A stretch of DNA of 64,000 nt, from positions 145,413,729-145,477,728 of the forward strand of contig JAVHZZ010000004.1 of assembly GCA_036250195.1 (NCBI GenBank), in the 5' to 3' direction. This DNA comes from Mixophyes australis (lineage: Eukaryota > Chordata > Amphibia > Anura > Limnodynastidae). Both the position numbers and the translations under genes were made by a program. Below the pieces are notes generated by a model, which was not told the DNA's origin, did not search any database, and saw nothing but the letters and a program-made list of their open reading frames with translations. The first letter of the stretch is position 1; each line of letters opens with the position of its first letter. Of the stretch, positions 11,600 to 23,493 are shown piece after piece.

Positions 11600-11702
11600 C
11601 TACATATTTTATTTTATTTATAAGGTACCACAAGGCTTCCTCAGGAGGTTAGAACATAGAACAAATTTACACAAGTACTTACAGATAAGAACAATGGGTA
11701 AA
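11600..11702 (-). repeat. Second LINE tail fragment
   Basis: TTTATTTATAAGGTACCACA resembles the tail at 42.4 kb (TTTATTTATAAGGTGCCACA). It directly abuts the full LINE tail at 11703. Confidence 0.5.
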
Positions 11703-13960
11703 TCATCATCATCATCAACATTTATTTATATAGAGCCAGAAAATTCCGTAGCGCTTTACAATTGGGAACAAACATTAATAAAACAATACTGGGTAATACA
11801 TACAGACAAAGAGGTAAGAGAACCCTGCTCGCAAGCTTACAATCTATGGGACAATGGGAGTTTGAAACACAGAGGCATGTGCTACATTATATTGCACAAT
11901 GGACCAGCTAGAATGCAAAGGTAAAAGTATTGAGTGGGCTGTGTGATCAGTCACCCAGCAATGTTGGTCAGAGGGTTGTTGTCCTGGGTTAGCTGTGTAG
12001 AGGGTGTTAATAGGGCAACCTAGGGAGATTAAGATGGTGGTTGAGGAATATCATAAACTTGTATGAAGAGGTGGGTTTTCAGAGAACGCTTGAAGGTTTG
12101 AAGACTCGTGGAAAGTCTTATTGTGCGAGGGAGGGAATTCCACAAAGTGGGTGCAGCCCGAAAAAAGTCCTGTAACCGAGAATGGGAGGATGTGATGAGA
12201 GTGGAAAAGAGATGCAGATCTTGTGCAGAACGGAGGTGTCGAGTAGGGAGATATTTTGAGACAAGTGGGGAAATGTATGTCGGTGCAATTTTGTTCACAG
12301 CCTTGTATGTTAGTAGAAGAATTTTATATTGGATTCGTTGAAATACAGGCAACCAATGTAGAAAATGACAGAGTGGCTCAGCAGAGGAAGAATGGTTTGC
12401 AAGGAAAAGCAATATAGCAGCTGCATGCAAAATAGATTGTAGGGTTTCAAGTCTGACTTTGGGAAGTCCAGTAAGGAGGGAATTGCAGTAGTTGATGCGG
12501 GAGATGATGAGTGCATGAATTAAGTTTTTTGCTGTGTCTTGTGTGAGATATGTGCATATTCTGGAAATGTTCTTTAGATGTATGTAACATGATTTAGATA
12601 TAGAGTTGATGTGGGGAATAAATGGTAGTTGGGAGTCAAGGATTACACCTAGGCAGCGAGCTTGCGGGGTGGGATTTATGGTCATGTTATCAACAGAAAA
12701 TGTCAGGCAGGAAGCTTCTGTTTTTGGGTGGGAATATTATTAATTCAGTTTTTGAAAGATTGAGTTTGAGTTGGCGGGAAGACATCCAAGATGAAATGGC
12801 AGAAAGACAGTCAGTAATGCGAGACAACACAGATGGTGAAAGATCAGGAGAGGATAGATAGATTTATGTATCATCCGCATAGAGATGATACTGAAATCCA
12901 AAGGAGCTTATTAGTTTTCCAAGAGAAGTGGTGTAGATAGAGAATAGCAGAGGACCTAGGACTGAGCCGTGTGGTACTCCAACTGATAAAGGAAGCGGAG
13001 CAGAGGTGGATCCAGAGAAATTAACACTGAAAGAGCGATTAGATAGGTAGGATGAGAACCAGGATAGGACAGTGCCTTCAAGACCTAGGGATTGTAGCAT
13101 TTGTATGAGGAGAGAGTGGTCAACAGTGTCAAATGCAGCCAAGAGATCCAGGAGAGATCCAGGAGAATTAAAAGATAGTAATGTATTTTTCTTTTTTACT
13201 GTGATCAAATCATTGACAACCTTGGTCAGCGCAGTCTCTGTGGAGTGTTGAGAGCATACACCTGATTGAAGAGGATCCGAGAGGTTGTTTGCTATAAGTT
13301 AGTGTGGGAGGCGAGTGTAGGCAATTCTCTCGAGAAGCTTGGAGGGGCATGGGAGCTGAGAGATGGGTAATTTGCGAGGTTTTGGGTCAGAATTTTGTTT
13401 TTTTGAAATGGAAGTAATCACTGCATGCTTGAATAGTGATGGAAAAATACCAGTAGAAAGAGATAAATTACTGGTTTTTGTTAGAGGGTGAATGAGCACA
13501 GGAGACAGGGACCTACTAATTTGTGAAGGGAATGGGATCAAGAGGACAGGAGGTAGACAGGAGGTAACTTCCTCTTCATTTGTCGGATCAAATGAAGAGA
13601 GAGTGTCAGAGCGTTCTGCAAAGGATTGAGCTGACTGCTTGTAGAGGGAGATGATAACATTTCAAGTCTGATCTTATCTATTTTGTCCTTGAAATAGGAA
13701 GCAAGATCCTGGGCACTGATGGTAGCTGGAGGATTTGGGGCAGGAGGATTGAGAAGAAATTTAAATGTGTTAAAAAGTCGCTTGGGGTTAGAAGCCTGAG
13801 CATAGATGAGAGATTGGAAGTATGTTTGTTTTGCAGTGTCCAGAGCATTTCTATAGGAGTGGTAGATACCAGTATATGTGATGAAAAAAGTCAAGCAGAA
13901 TAATAAATGCGTGGGTGCAATTAACAGAACAAATTGTATGACGTAGAAAAACAATTAAAC
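11703..13960 (-). mobile_element. L2/CR1-group LINE, 5'-truncated and broken
   Basis: On the minus strand, reverse transcriptase motifs run in order: [34 protein letters not shown] and YHLYADDT (12864-13208). The C-terminal part follows at 12029-12685 (LGVILDSQLPF, RINYCNSLLTGLPK, LHWLPVFQRIQYKILLLTYK, LWNSLPRTIR). A 3' tail with the frog-type TAGCGCTTTACAATTGGG complement ends in a short CAT/ATG microsatellite at 11703-11718. Several frameshifts, and GVPHGS in place of GVPQGS, indicate it is dead. Confidence 0.88.
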
Positions 13961-14360
13961 ATAAGACAAAGCAGTGACCGCGAGGAGGATGGAGAGTGGG
14001 CAGAAATGAGATACAAGGTAGAGGACCCAACCTGTGAGAACGTACATTCTAAAGGAAGGTGGTAATGAGAGACAAAAGGAGCAAACGGGACATAGTTATG
14101 GGTGGTGAATACACACAAATCCAGTAATCTGTCAGCAGCATCTTTAATGTACATCCTTCAAGTTTTAGTAGAATCACATACACAATAATGCAATAATTTC
14201 TTCATGTAATTCTGTAAAACTAATTTAAATACAATTTTTAGATTTTAGTTCAGTTTACAGGGAGAATAGCATTAGCATCTGTATGTTGCTGAAATCACAA
14301 ATAGATTACAGTATATTTAGAGCATGCATATCTCAGAATGAAAAATGTTACTTTACAGTT

Positions 14361-14432
14361 GGCTCGTTGGTCTAGGGGTATGATTCTCGCTTTGGGTGCG
14401 AGAGGTCCCGGGTTCAAATCCCGGACGAGCCC
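14361..14432 (+). tRNA. tRNA-Pro (TGG)
   Basis: This is a 72-nt cloverleaf with anticodon loop TTTGGGT (anticodon TGG). Its sequence is otherwise nearly the same as the Pro(AGG) gene at 2.7 kb. Downstream T-rich sequence (CCTTTTATTTT) serves as the polymerase III terminator. It pairs in inverted orientation with the tRNA at 14655-14726. Confidence 0.95.
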
Positions 14433-14654
14433 TCCTTTTATTTTATTTTTTCTTTCTTGCACTTCGTATTTGTTTTTTATACAAACTTATTTCATCTAAT
14501 TACGTTACAGTATAAATTATTTATCTCCAAATATTTTAATTTGTTCATAATAAGCAATATTTTGGTGATCTCATTTATGCAGTCTATTTTCTCTTTTTTT
14601 GCTATTAAAGCACGCTATTTGTGGACATAAAACTACACATATGGTAAGAAAATA

Positions 14655-14726
14655 GGGCTCGTCCGGGATTTGAACCCGGGACCTCTCGCACCCAAAGCGA
14701 GAATCATACCCCTAGACCAACGAGCC
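14655..14726 (-). tRNA. tRNA-Pro (TGG), inverted copy
   Basis: This is a 72-nt cloverleaf with anticodon TGG, convergent with the copy 222 bases to the left. The minus-strand 3' flank contains TTTT. The flanks of the two copies are not obviously alike, so a simple recent inverted duplication of a longer block is not shown. Confidence 0.95.
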
Positions 14727-16738
14727 ACATGAATTCTATCCCTTGTGTTTATGAGTATTTATGAAATAGGGTCCATTTCATGTACTGGCTTGTCACATTT
14801 GCTGCTTATTTTCCAGCACTGATTATTGAAATTGAAAAATTATTTTAAAAAATCAGAACAATGAGAGAAGGTTTATGTTGTATTATCAATGTAGATTTCT
14901 TGAAATGTTAAGTGTTTATTGCTTAAAACATCCCCCCTCCCAAACTCAACAGGGTTGTGCTGCTGTACTGGATTAGAGGATCTTCATGTAAGTACTTGTT
15001 TTGCTATGTTTATAGAAGACCGCTCAAATTCTCAGCCCGCTAAGGTTCTTAGAGGGTATTTGTGTTAGTCAATCCTGTTCGGCAGAGCTGGATAATCCTA
15101 CAGTCAAATGTTATCTCATTATCTTATTATCCCTCATTACAAACGCATCCATACAACTTTTCCACCCATATACAACAATTTAGGATTCAGTACTTTTTAG
15201 ACAACATACCATTGGCACTTTGTATACAATCACTATGCAATCAGCAGCATACTGAACACAGCATACACAATATTTCCCACAAAGAAGCACACACAACATT
15301 TATATTGATTGTTGAATATGTTAGATTTGTTAGATTGTGTAGTGCTTTGTCCTGTTGTTGTTTTTTTACTGTATCCTCTTCATCCGCTGACCTATACTGT
15401 CATTTAATAATATTGTTTCTTTAAAATGCAACATAAAAAATAATGTTTATGTTTTTACCAAGGAATCAGAAGAGTGACGACGTTACTGGAATTTGAATGA
15501 ATGAAGATAAATGTAATGCTTGTCCTTAGTTGTAACTAGCACTAACTTTTAATGAGCTTTTGCAGCTCTAGGGATAAAGCACAACAGATAATTGAATAGT
15601 CTTATGAATGTGCTGACCCTTTCAATACATGTTGAACTTCTTTTATTCACCATAAGCTTCTTTCATTCCTTTATTTATTTTGACTGAATGACATACTGAC
15701 TAAGGGAGATCATGTGGGTATAAAAATATTGCATGGTCCCTTAAACCTACAAAATATACTGTTTGGATAACATTTGCATATTGTGGACATAACTTTCTTC
15801 ACCAACTTAGTATAATAAAATATTATTATTATAGAGATGCCTCAGTTCCAAGCCAAGCCTTCTTGTTCTCCCTCCCTAGGAGAACTGTAATACAGAATTT
15901 GATGCCAGGACTTGAATACACTCTCCCAGAATACAAGGTGCTTCCTCTCACCAACAGCCACTGCATATAAACCAGGTAAGTCCTATTACCTTATTGTAGC
16001 TTTGTACTCACTCCCCTTGGGAATGAGAGGGTATTGCGTTTGTACTACATTAGGATCCCTGCAATGCCCTTGATACATAGAGTCCAGGGAAAGGCCAGAA
16101 TGCTGGTCAGGTAACTTCTCTCCCTACACACTGGTGGTAGTGTGAACTGATTTTATTGTCGTGTGTGTAGTGCTTTAAAACACTGGTTTGCATTCCTACT
16201 TAAACAGTGACTGAGCGGTTAACTGGTGAACTATAAGGTTGGCATGTACTGTACATAGGTTGAAGATGGTAAGCTTCATGGCATGGGTAGTAAATGAGCA
16301 ATTCCCATTTGCCTGTGGAGAAACTAATTTGGTAACTGCAAGCTCAGCAGACTCCACTCACACCTGTACCTTGAGTAATGTTAATAGAAAGACGTTGGGG
16401 ATTGAAAAGTACAGAGTTGGCATACACCAGCAGAGTATGTGCATAAATGTTGTTTGGGATCCATAGATGTAAGCAAATACTGTATTGTTAGGAATAAGAC
16501 TTGGGATAAGGGCTGACTCCTATTAGGGACCTTTGATCTTGACAACATTTTAAAATGTATACTTAAACATGATGGGTTACAACTTGCAAAAAAAAAAAAA
16601 AAAAAAAAGGAAATTCATGCTGTCATTGGTTTACCCTGGAGCTCAGAAAAGTGTTCATGTACATGAAAGGATTAGGAAATGTAAAACTGGTTTACTTCAG
16701 GTACAGAGTTTACTTCTGGTTAATCAACAATGCCACAA
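14727..16738. other. Intergenic stretch without recognised features
   Basis: AT-rich DNA between the tRNA-Pro pair and the 16.7-kb transposon. A 120-codon open frame at 15062-15424 has no motif and no coding character. A20 lies near 16,590. Confidence 0.5.
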
Positions 16739-17155
16739 CTAAGGGTGGGTCCACACTACAGGGTTTTCAGCCAAATATTGTCCCAATCACATGATAAACA
16801 ATTGTTCAGTGTGTACGCTACAACGATGAACGATTATCGTTCCAAAGCACATCGTACTGTCTGATTTTTCAAGCAAACTAAAAATGTTGTTCAACAATGG
16901 AACAATGTGGTTCCAATTCTGCAGTGTGTATGCACTCACAACCGGCATAGATCTCTATGGAGTGTACAGAGTGACAATCTTTTCATTCGATGGTTATGAC
17001 AGATGAAGAGCACAAATCTGAAGGTAAATCTTGTAAAAGTGTTTAGTGTGTATGCATGAATCGGCATTCTGATCAGGACTTTTTTCCAGTTGTTGGTAAA
17101 ATCGGTAACTATATCGCATCGGGAGAAATTTTCTGTAGTGTGTACCCAGCCTTAG
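16739..17155 (+). mobile_element. Non-autonomous DNA transposon (about 417 bp)
   Basis: The left end CTAAGGGTGGGTCCACACTA and the right end TAGTGTGTACCCAGCCTTAG are inverted. The interior repeats the phrase AGTGTGTA(C/T)GC several times. No clear target-site duplication was found, so the superfamily is undecided. Confidence 0.75.
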
Positions 17156-17184
17156 ATGATGACACACTGACTGTCCTGCCACCT

Positions 17185-17576
17185 TCACAGCCTGAGGCAG
17201 CAGTATTTGTGAAAAATAATATTTGTGTCATTCTCAGTGCCGGATTAAGGGAATGGAGGCCCCTGGGCTAAGGGGGCCTCCATTCCCCCGTGAGGGCCCC
17301 CTCCCCCCCGGCACTTACCTCCTTCCCTGGCGCGCTGTACACTTTTTACTGAGGAGATCTTGTGAGAGTGAGACTCACGAGATCTCCTCAGTAAGGAGAC
17401 TACAGCTCGCCGGGAAAGGACCGCAGTGAAAGTGCCCCCGCCCCCGACTGATCAATACTGCTGCTGAGCACTTTCAAGGGCCCCCTGGATGCTATAGGCC
17501 CCTGGGCTGTAGCCCAGTTAGCCCTATGGTTAATCCGGCCCTGGTCATTCTCAAAAGTTTTGACCATGACTGTGGA
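17185..17576 (+). mobile_element. Tc1-type right-end fragment split by a hAT insertion
   Basis: GAGGCAGCAGTATTTGTGAA and then AATAATATTTGTGTCATTCT match the right end of the Tc1 element at 61.3 kb. The match resumes after 17551 with CAAAAGTTTTGACCATGACT. The gap is exactly the 309-bp hAT element at 17235-17543. Confidence 0.85.
17235..17543 (+). mobile_element. Complete non-autonomous hAT element (309 bp)
   Basis: The terminal inverted repeats are CAGTGCCGGATTAA and the complement of CAGGGCCGGATTAA. The flanking direct repeat GTCATTCT (17227-17234 and 17544-17551) is 8 bp, the hAT signature. Inside is a hairpin around GAGATCTTGTGAGAG/CTCACGAGATCTC. No coding region. Confidence 0.9.
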
Positions 17577-17579
17577 TTA

Positions 17580-19049
17580 TGTTTCAAAAGGTAATGCTCT
17601 CACTGATTATGCAAGGAAGGTCTCTGCACCTTGGGACATACTGATAGCTGCATCATTGCCTACAAACCGCAAAATGCTATAAATTTAAATTTCAGCCTCA
17701 GATAAAGTAAAATGGCAGTGTATGGATTAAGGCTGTGAATGAAGTGATAATGAAAATTGACGAACTGTGGCCGGCTGCCCTGTGGCTCCAGGTTCAATGT
17801 TACACATTCCACAATGTTTTATGTATCCAAGTTAGAATGTATAGAGATTTTTTGAGACAATGGTGGGGAAAAGATTTGGTAAAATTGTTCAGCTTATTGT
17901 ACGGACTTCCAATGGAGCCCCATTGTACAACTTTAATTTTTATTTCATTTTATTCAACTGGCACCTGGCAGTGAATATAAATAGTGTTTGGTTATATTGG
18001 ATTGTTTCAGTAGGTGTGTAGAAGTTTACCCTATCTGGGAAAATGGTTCACAGACTGTTACCAAAATATTATTTAAAGATTTTATACCCCATTGAGGCAT
18101 TCCAGAGCCCCTAGAAAGTGACCAATAATGTGAGTTTGTGGGAAAAAATATGAAGGAACTAGAGGAGATTCTGAACATTCCGTGATAGTAGGCAACTATG
18201 ATAAAAACATAATATTTATTCTTATTATTTAACATCTAAATTTGATGTTTTCCACCAAACTACTCAAATCTTTACCCATCTGTGAGTTTACTCCACTCAT
18301 TTAACACTACCAGACAAAATCTAGAACCTAGAGCCCTGGGGCAGTCCTGTGGAGACAAAGAAAAAGCAGTTTACACCTTGGCAAGGTGACGTTGCTGTAG
18401 GACTTTAGATACTGAGGACTAAATTGGTGCCATTGTAGCATGACCCGCATGACTCAACCAGCAGACCGTTTACACCACACACTATCACCCCACCGGGGCG
18501 AGGTATACCATGGAGAGGAATCGGCTCTCCTACGGGTGCTTGTAAACTGTAGCTGTTTCCTGTGGCTTAGCCCCTACCTTAGACTGCGAGTTCTATTTCC
18601 AGAGGACCTGTGACCTCATTGGTTGTACTCGGGAGGACTTGGAACCCGGTGAACTAGATTTATTATTCCAGGCTTAAGCAGGGTGAGCGCTGCTTTCAAG
18701 GCACTGTCTGTTTCAAGTCCCTGTAAGTGAAATGGTCATTAACCGACCTTCCCAATACTCACTCACAGCCTGTTACAACCATCATTCTGACAGGTCATGG
18801 ATTTGCAATATTTCTCTGGCTAGGTATTCTTTAAGTGTTGGCAGAGGACCTCACTTGAACACACATATTCTCCCAACATTAGGACCCACTATATTGGGGG
18901 CAGCATATAACTGGCCACCTACATGTACTACCAGCTTACTGGAGGCTAAGGGGCCTATTTTAACAAACAGCAGTTTTCAGGGACCATTGAAAAGTATCCC
19001 CTCTATTTATAACTAGGGGATTGCAATTTTTAGTGAATTAACAAGTTCT
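17580..19049. other. Intergenic stretch without recognised features
   Basis: No supported gene. A more GC-rich block at 18.3-18.75 kb looks like old single-copy or unassigned repeat DNA. Confidence 0.45.
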
Positions 19050-19690
19050 TAGGGGCATATTTATGAAACCCTGGTAGTGCACTATCGTGCCCTACCGTAA
19101 AATTAAACTCCCTGGGTGTCCTCCGGATATTTATGAAAGGTGCATCGCAGCAGATATCACGGATATCTGCTGCTTTGCACTCCTCTTCGTTTTTGGGAGC
19201 AGTCACCATTCTACAGTATGGTGACTGCTCCCAGCTCAAATCTAACAAGTTCCGAAAAACTTGTCTTGAAGCTGAAGCTGGCGTACATTATCAGAATTAA
19301 AGAAATCCAATGCTGTCAGCTCTGCTCCGAAAAGCAGAGCTGGACAGCGCATGTGTGGAGGGATCACATGATCCCTCCCTGTCACTCAGCGCTCTCTCTC
19401 TGCAACGATAGTTGCAGAGACAGAGCAGGGATCTTTGTGCGCATGTCCAGTTCTTGGAACTGCACATGCGCAATTGAAGAATGAAGAGAACGAGGAGAAG
19501 ACCCGGAGACAGCGCTTCCGAAGAGGGGGGTATGTATGGGTTTCTTTATCACAGAAACAGCAGTTTTTCGGAACTGCTGTTTCTGTGATCTGTTGTTCAT
19601 AAATTTGAGAAATAGTTCAATCCTTATCCATGCGATAAGGATTGATAACGATTTCTCACTTTTGCCGAACATTGATAAATGTGCCCCTTA
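19050..19690 (+). mobile_element. Non-autonomous DNA transposon (about 640 bp)
   Basis: The ends TAGGGGCATATTTATGAA and TTGATAAATGTGCCCCTTA are inverted. Internal hairpins include GGGAGCAGTCACCAT/ATGGTGACTGCTCCC (19196-19233) and CAGCAGATATC/GATATCTGCTG. The stretch 19.70-20.01 kb, ending AATACCCCTAAA, looks like part of a second copy. Confidence 0.7.
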
Positions 19691-22058
19691 AAATCTAAGA
19701 TTTTCGGAACATGTGCAGAATGGCTAACACCATTGTATCCTATGGGGAGAGCATTGTGGCAGAGGAATCTTCAGATCCCTCACCGCATCTTACCTGCTCT
19801 CCCCTCCAGGTGATTATCGCAAAGGTGACCATAGAGAAGATTAGATATAGGTACACTGGTGTGTTCGCAGGGACAGCAGTTTATCGTGACTGCTGTTCCA
19901 GCACAACACTTTTAATAAATGCTCACAATCTTTTATTCTTCATCATTGTGATAAGGAATGCAAACGATTGTGTCAAAATTGTGCTAGTTAATAAAAATAC
20001 CCCTAAATCTATTTACTGCAGACTAAATCCTTAGCACTCTCTGAATTTTGCTTCTAATGGCAGGGATAGAACCTGGCACCCCTGGCTTCTCGGAGCAGGA
20101 CTTAAGATGCTGAAACACAAGCTTTAAGAGGCCGTCAAAACGTAAGTCTCGGCTCCACAATCTGAGATCTTGAGTTCTCAAGAGGAGCACAAGGTTGTAG
20201 TATAGGCCTTTAACACCAACTTCAGGGAAGCTTTCCTGCATCAACCACAATGGTTTAAAACACTAAAAGTTTGCATGGATGATCTGGACAATATAGGGCG
20301 TCGGAATAACCTCTACATTTCAGAAGAGACCCCACAACCTGTATAATAGACGTCCTAACAAAATATTTTAACAAAGTGCGTGATCAAAATCCTAGCTCCC
20401 AAATTGTTTTCAACTGGGTTCATTGAGCCCTCCTTCTAAGAGGCCTCCAATCAGACCTAGGGACATTATTTGTCACCTACACTAACAAAAAAGAAAAAAT
20501 ACTTAAAAAAAGTCCAGAGTTTTGAAGGAATTGACTTTGATGGAAATAAAATTCATTTTTTTCAAGACCTCTCCTGGTATACCCTACAGCAATACAGACA
20601 ACTTAGACCGCTATTGGATGAACTGCAAACAAAAGATATCAAATATCGATGGTATAAAAGTGGTTGCAGGGGACTTTAAATGGACACTTGATCCTGAACA
20701 GGATGCTGCTGGGTTGTTGTCAAGTCACTCTGGGAAGATCATTCGTAAGGTAAGATGCACTTTTCATGACTGCCAACTGGATGACTTCTGGGGAATGGTA
20801 AACAAGTATCCCTCTGAGAAACCTCCGATCTATCTTATTTCTATGATGCACTGGAGGTCTCAGCAATTTGCTTACCAGACTGGCATTCATTAGCCTCTCG
20901 TATAGAACCTCCTCCTTACCCCCACTAAGAGAAATGACACCAAGATCGGCGGTCCAAAAGGAGCCCCAAGTGAAAACCTGGAAATTCAAGACTGGGCAAC
21001 TCCTGAATCCAATAAGTTGTTTCTATATGACTTTACCATATTTGTCTACTTTCTTGTGTTTTCTAGCTTTTAGGCGATCTTATTCCTTTATACCGGCTTA
21101 CCATCCTAATGACTACCCAAAATGCCTATATTTGTTGCTTGTGGCTTCGTGTGCACTGGATCCTTCCCGATCTAAATCTTTTTATTATTTGGATGGATCT
21201 CTCCAAAAATGGGAACAGACCTGGATACCCACTCTCAAGCTTTTCCTTCCTAGTTATTGATTCAGGTTATTGATTTTTCTGGTTATATATTGCTAATCCA
21301 GAACCTTTCGCTTCTGCTTACATGAACAAATTTGGTTGCTCAGAGCCAATTACATCCCATGTAGCTTTAGGTTAGCTATGCAGTTCGTTTTATATATTAC
21401 ATAAGTTGCAGAAATATCAGTCGTTGGTTTTGGATATCTTTAGTTTTCATCATTTAGATTGTGCTGATTAAAGCCATCACAAATATTTTTTTGCTCTCCG
21501 TGTTTGTTGTTACCACCTTAAACCCCCAGTTTACTCACTGCTTTATTATTATTCAGAGCACAGACTTTATTGAGAGGTCCGGCGGTTCTTGAACAGATTT
21601 CTTACACTCCTGTTGAAAATGTTTATGATATTGCTATGCTCTCCTTACCTTGTATTTCAGCTCTGCCCCCCCCCCCCCCCCCCTCCCTTCCCATCTACTA
21701 CTCCACATATACATCCGAATCATTAAAAAAAAACTGAGCTTTTAACTTAGAACCTGAATCAATTGGCTGGTCCACCACAATATGAAGAATTATTTCTATG
21801 TGACCGATAATCTACATATAGTTACTATTATTGCTAAAGGACTAAAACCTCCTGAAAAAAAATAAAAAGAAGTCCTGCAATCTTTGCAGGCTGATAGAGT
21901 CAACATAGTCCTGGTCCAAGAGACTTATTTTAAACCTAGTGCACTTCAGAAATAAGCACTTCCCTAATGCATACTTAAGTAACACCTTTCAAGCCTGCTG
22001 TTTCTGAATGAATAAAAAATACCGATAACATGGTAATGCAGATCAATTATTTTGTGGG

Positions 22059-22330
22059 ACAGTGAGCCAGAGTGATAATAGTAATCAGTGAGATTTAGGC
22101 CTAAGCTTAAGAAAACAGGGCTAGGGAAGCAGGCCAAGGGGTACAGAGGGTGATGAAATATTATAAGGAGAACATAAGGAAAGAGGATCCTGCTCCTGAG
22201 AGTTTACACCCTGAAGGAAAGGGGGAGACACAAATAGGGTGGTACCGACTGGGTAGTGGGGGGTGATAAATAAAAAATAAAAGTACTGTAGACAAGGCCT
22301 TGGAGTTTCAGTAGATTTAGTCTGTGGCAG
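22059..22330 (-). repeat. LINE 3' region fragment
   Basis: GAGGATCCTGCTCCTGAGAG and TTTACACCCTGAAGGAAAGG resemble the GAGAACCCTGCTCGCAAGCTTACAATC-type segment of the LINE tail at 11.82 kb. It lies inside the L1 mosaic region. Confidence 0.5.
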
Positions 22331-23060
22331 CCCTGGTAAGTACCCTGTAATTAGATCGACATTTGTGCTTTCCAGGGTGAGATCACAATCTCTCTGACTT
22401 TAGATGCAACTAATTACACTGGGCTTGTGATAACACATTTATGTCATCGATAGGCATGTCCAACCTGCTCCCACTTTGGTGACATCTGTAAGTGGGAACT
22501 CGTCCACCACCTTCTTTGGTGATGTTCATAGAATACCACCATTGGCCAAGCCTACTGCCCATGCACCAAACTTTCATTGTTATTTTAAATCCTCTCTCAG
22601 AACTGGAAAAGCCTATACTTTACCCCACTTTAATCTAAAATTACTATTTTGTAGAACTGTTTTTTTTCAGTAAAGTAAAAGGGTGCATTTGCCTAGATTA
22701 GATCAACCAGCGAGACGTTTGCTTATATTTTGTAACCTGTCTTCTAAAAATACACCCCCATAGGATTAAGAGAAAAATACAAACAGAACCTCATCAGTTG
22801 ACATGGGCAACATCACCTTTGCACAATTGTTTATGAATGTCCTTCATTGTATTTTGAATAAGTAATACATTATAAATTGCGTTATACCAGAAATATTAGT
22901 TTACCATTCCTAAGCTAGTTTTTGTGAGCTAAACGTGGGCAAATATTATTCAATATCCCTCTTATTATAAACACTACTTTCACATACTCTCCACTATACC
23001 AGGAGGAAGATTTTTACTTGTCAGGTTACAAAAAAGCCAACAGACAAAATGGCTGCCCTA

Positions 23061-23373
<313 letters not shown>

Positions 23374-23493
23374 GGTATTATCTAAACAATCCTCAGTCCC
23401 CAGGCTACTGTAGAACTTGTATGTCCTCTGTAACACTGCGAGCTTCCGAAGGACACCATATTCTACCTGTTTCCGTTCTTTCACCTTAACTTA

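Noticed and set aside
12029..13954. Open frames of 80-218 codons as host genes
   Set aside because: They carry reverse transcriptase motifs of an L2/CR1-type LINE, are frameshifted, and end in a LINE tail.
15062..15424. A 120-codon open frame in intergenic DNA
   Set aside because: No recognisable motif, and it lies in AT-rich sequence without splice or codon evidence.
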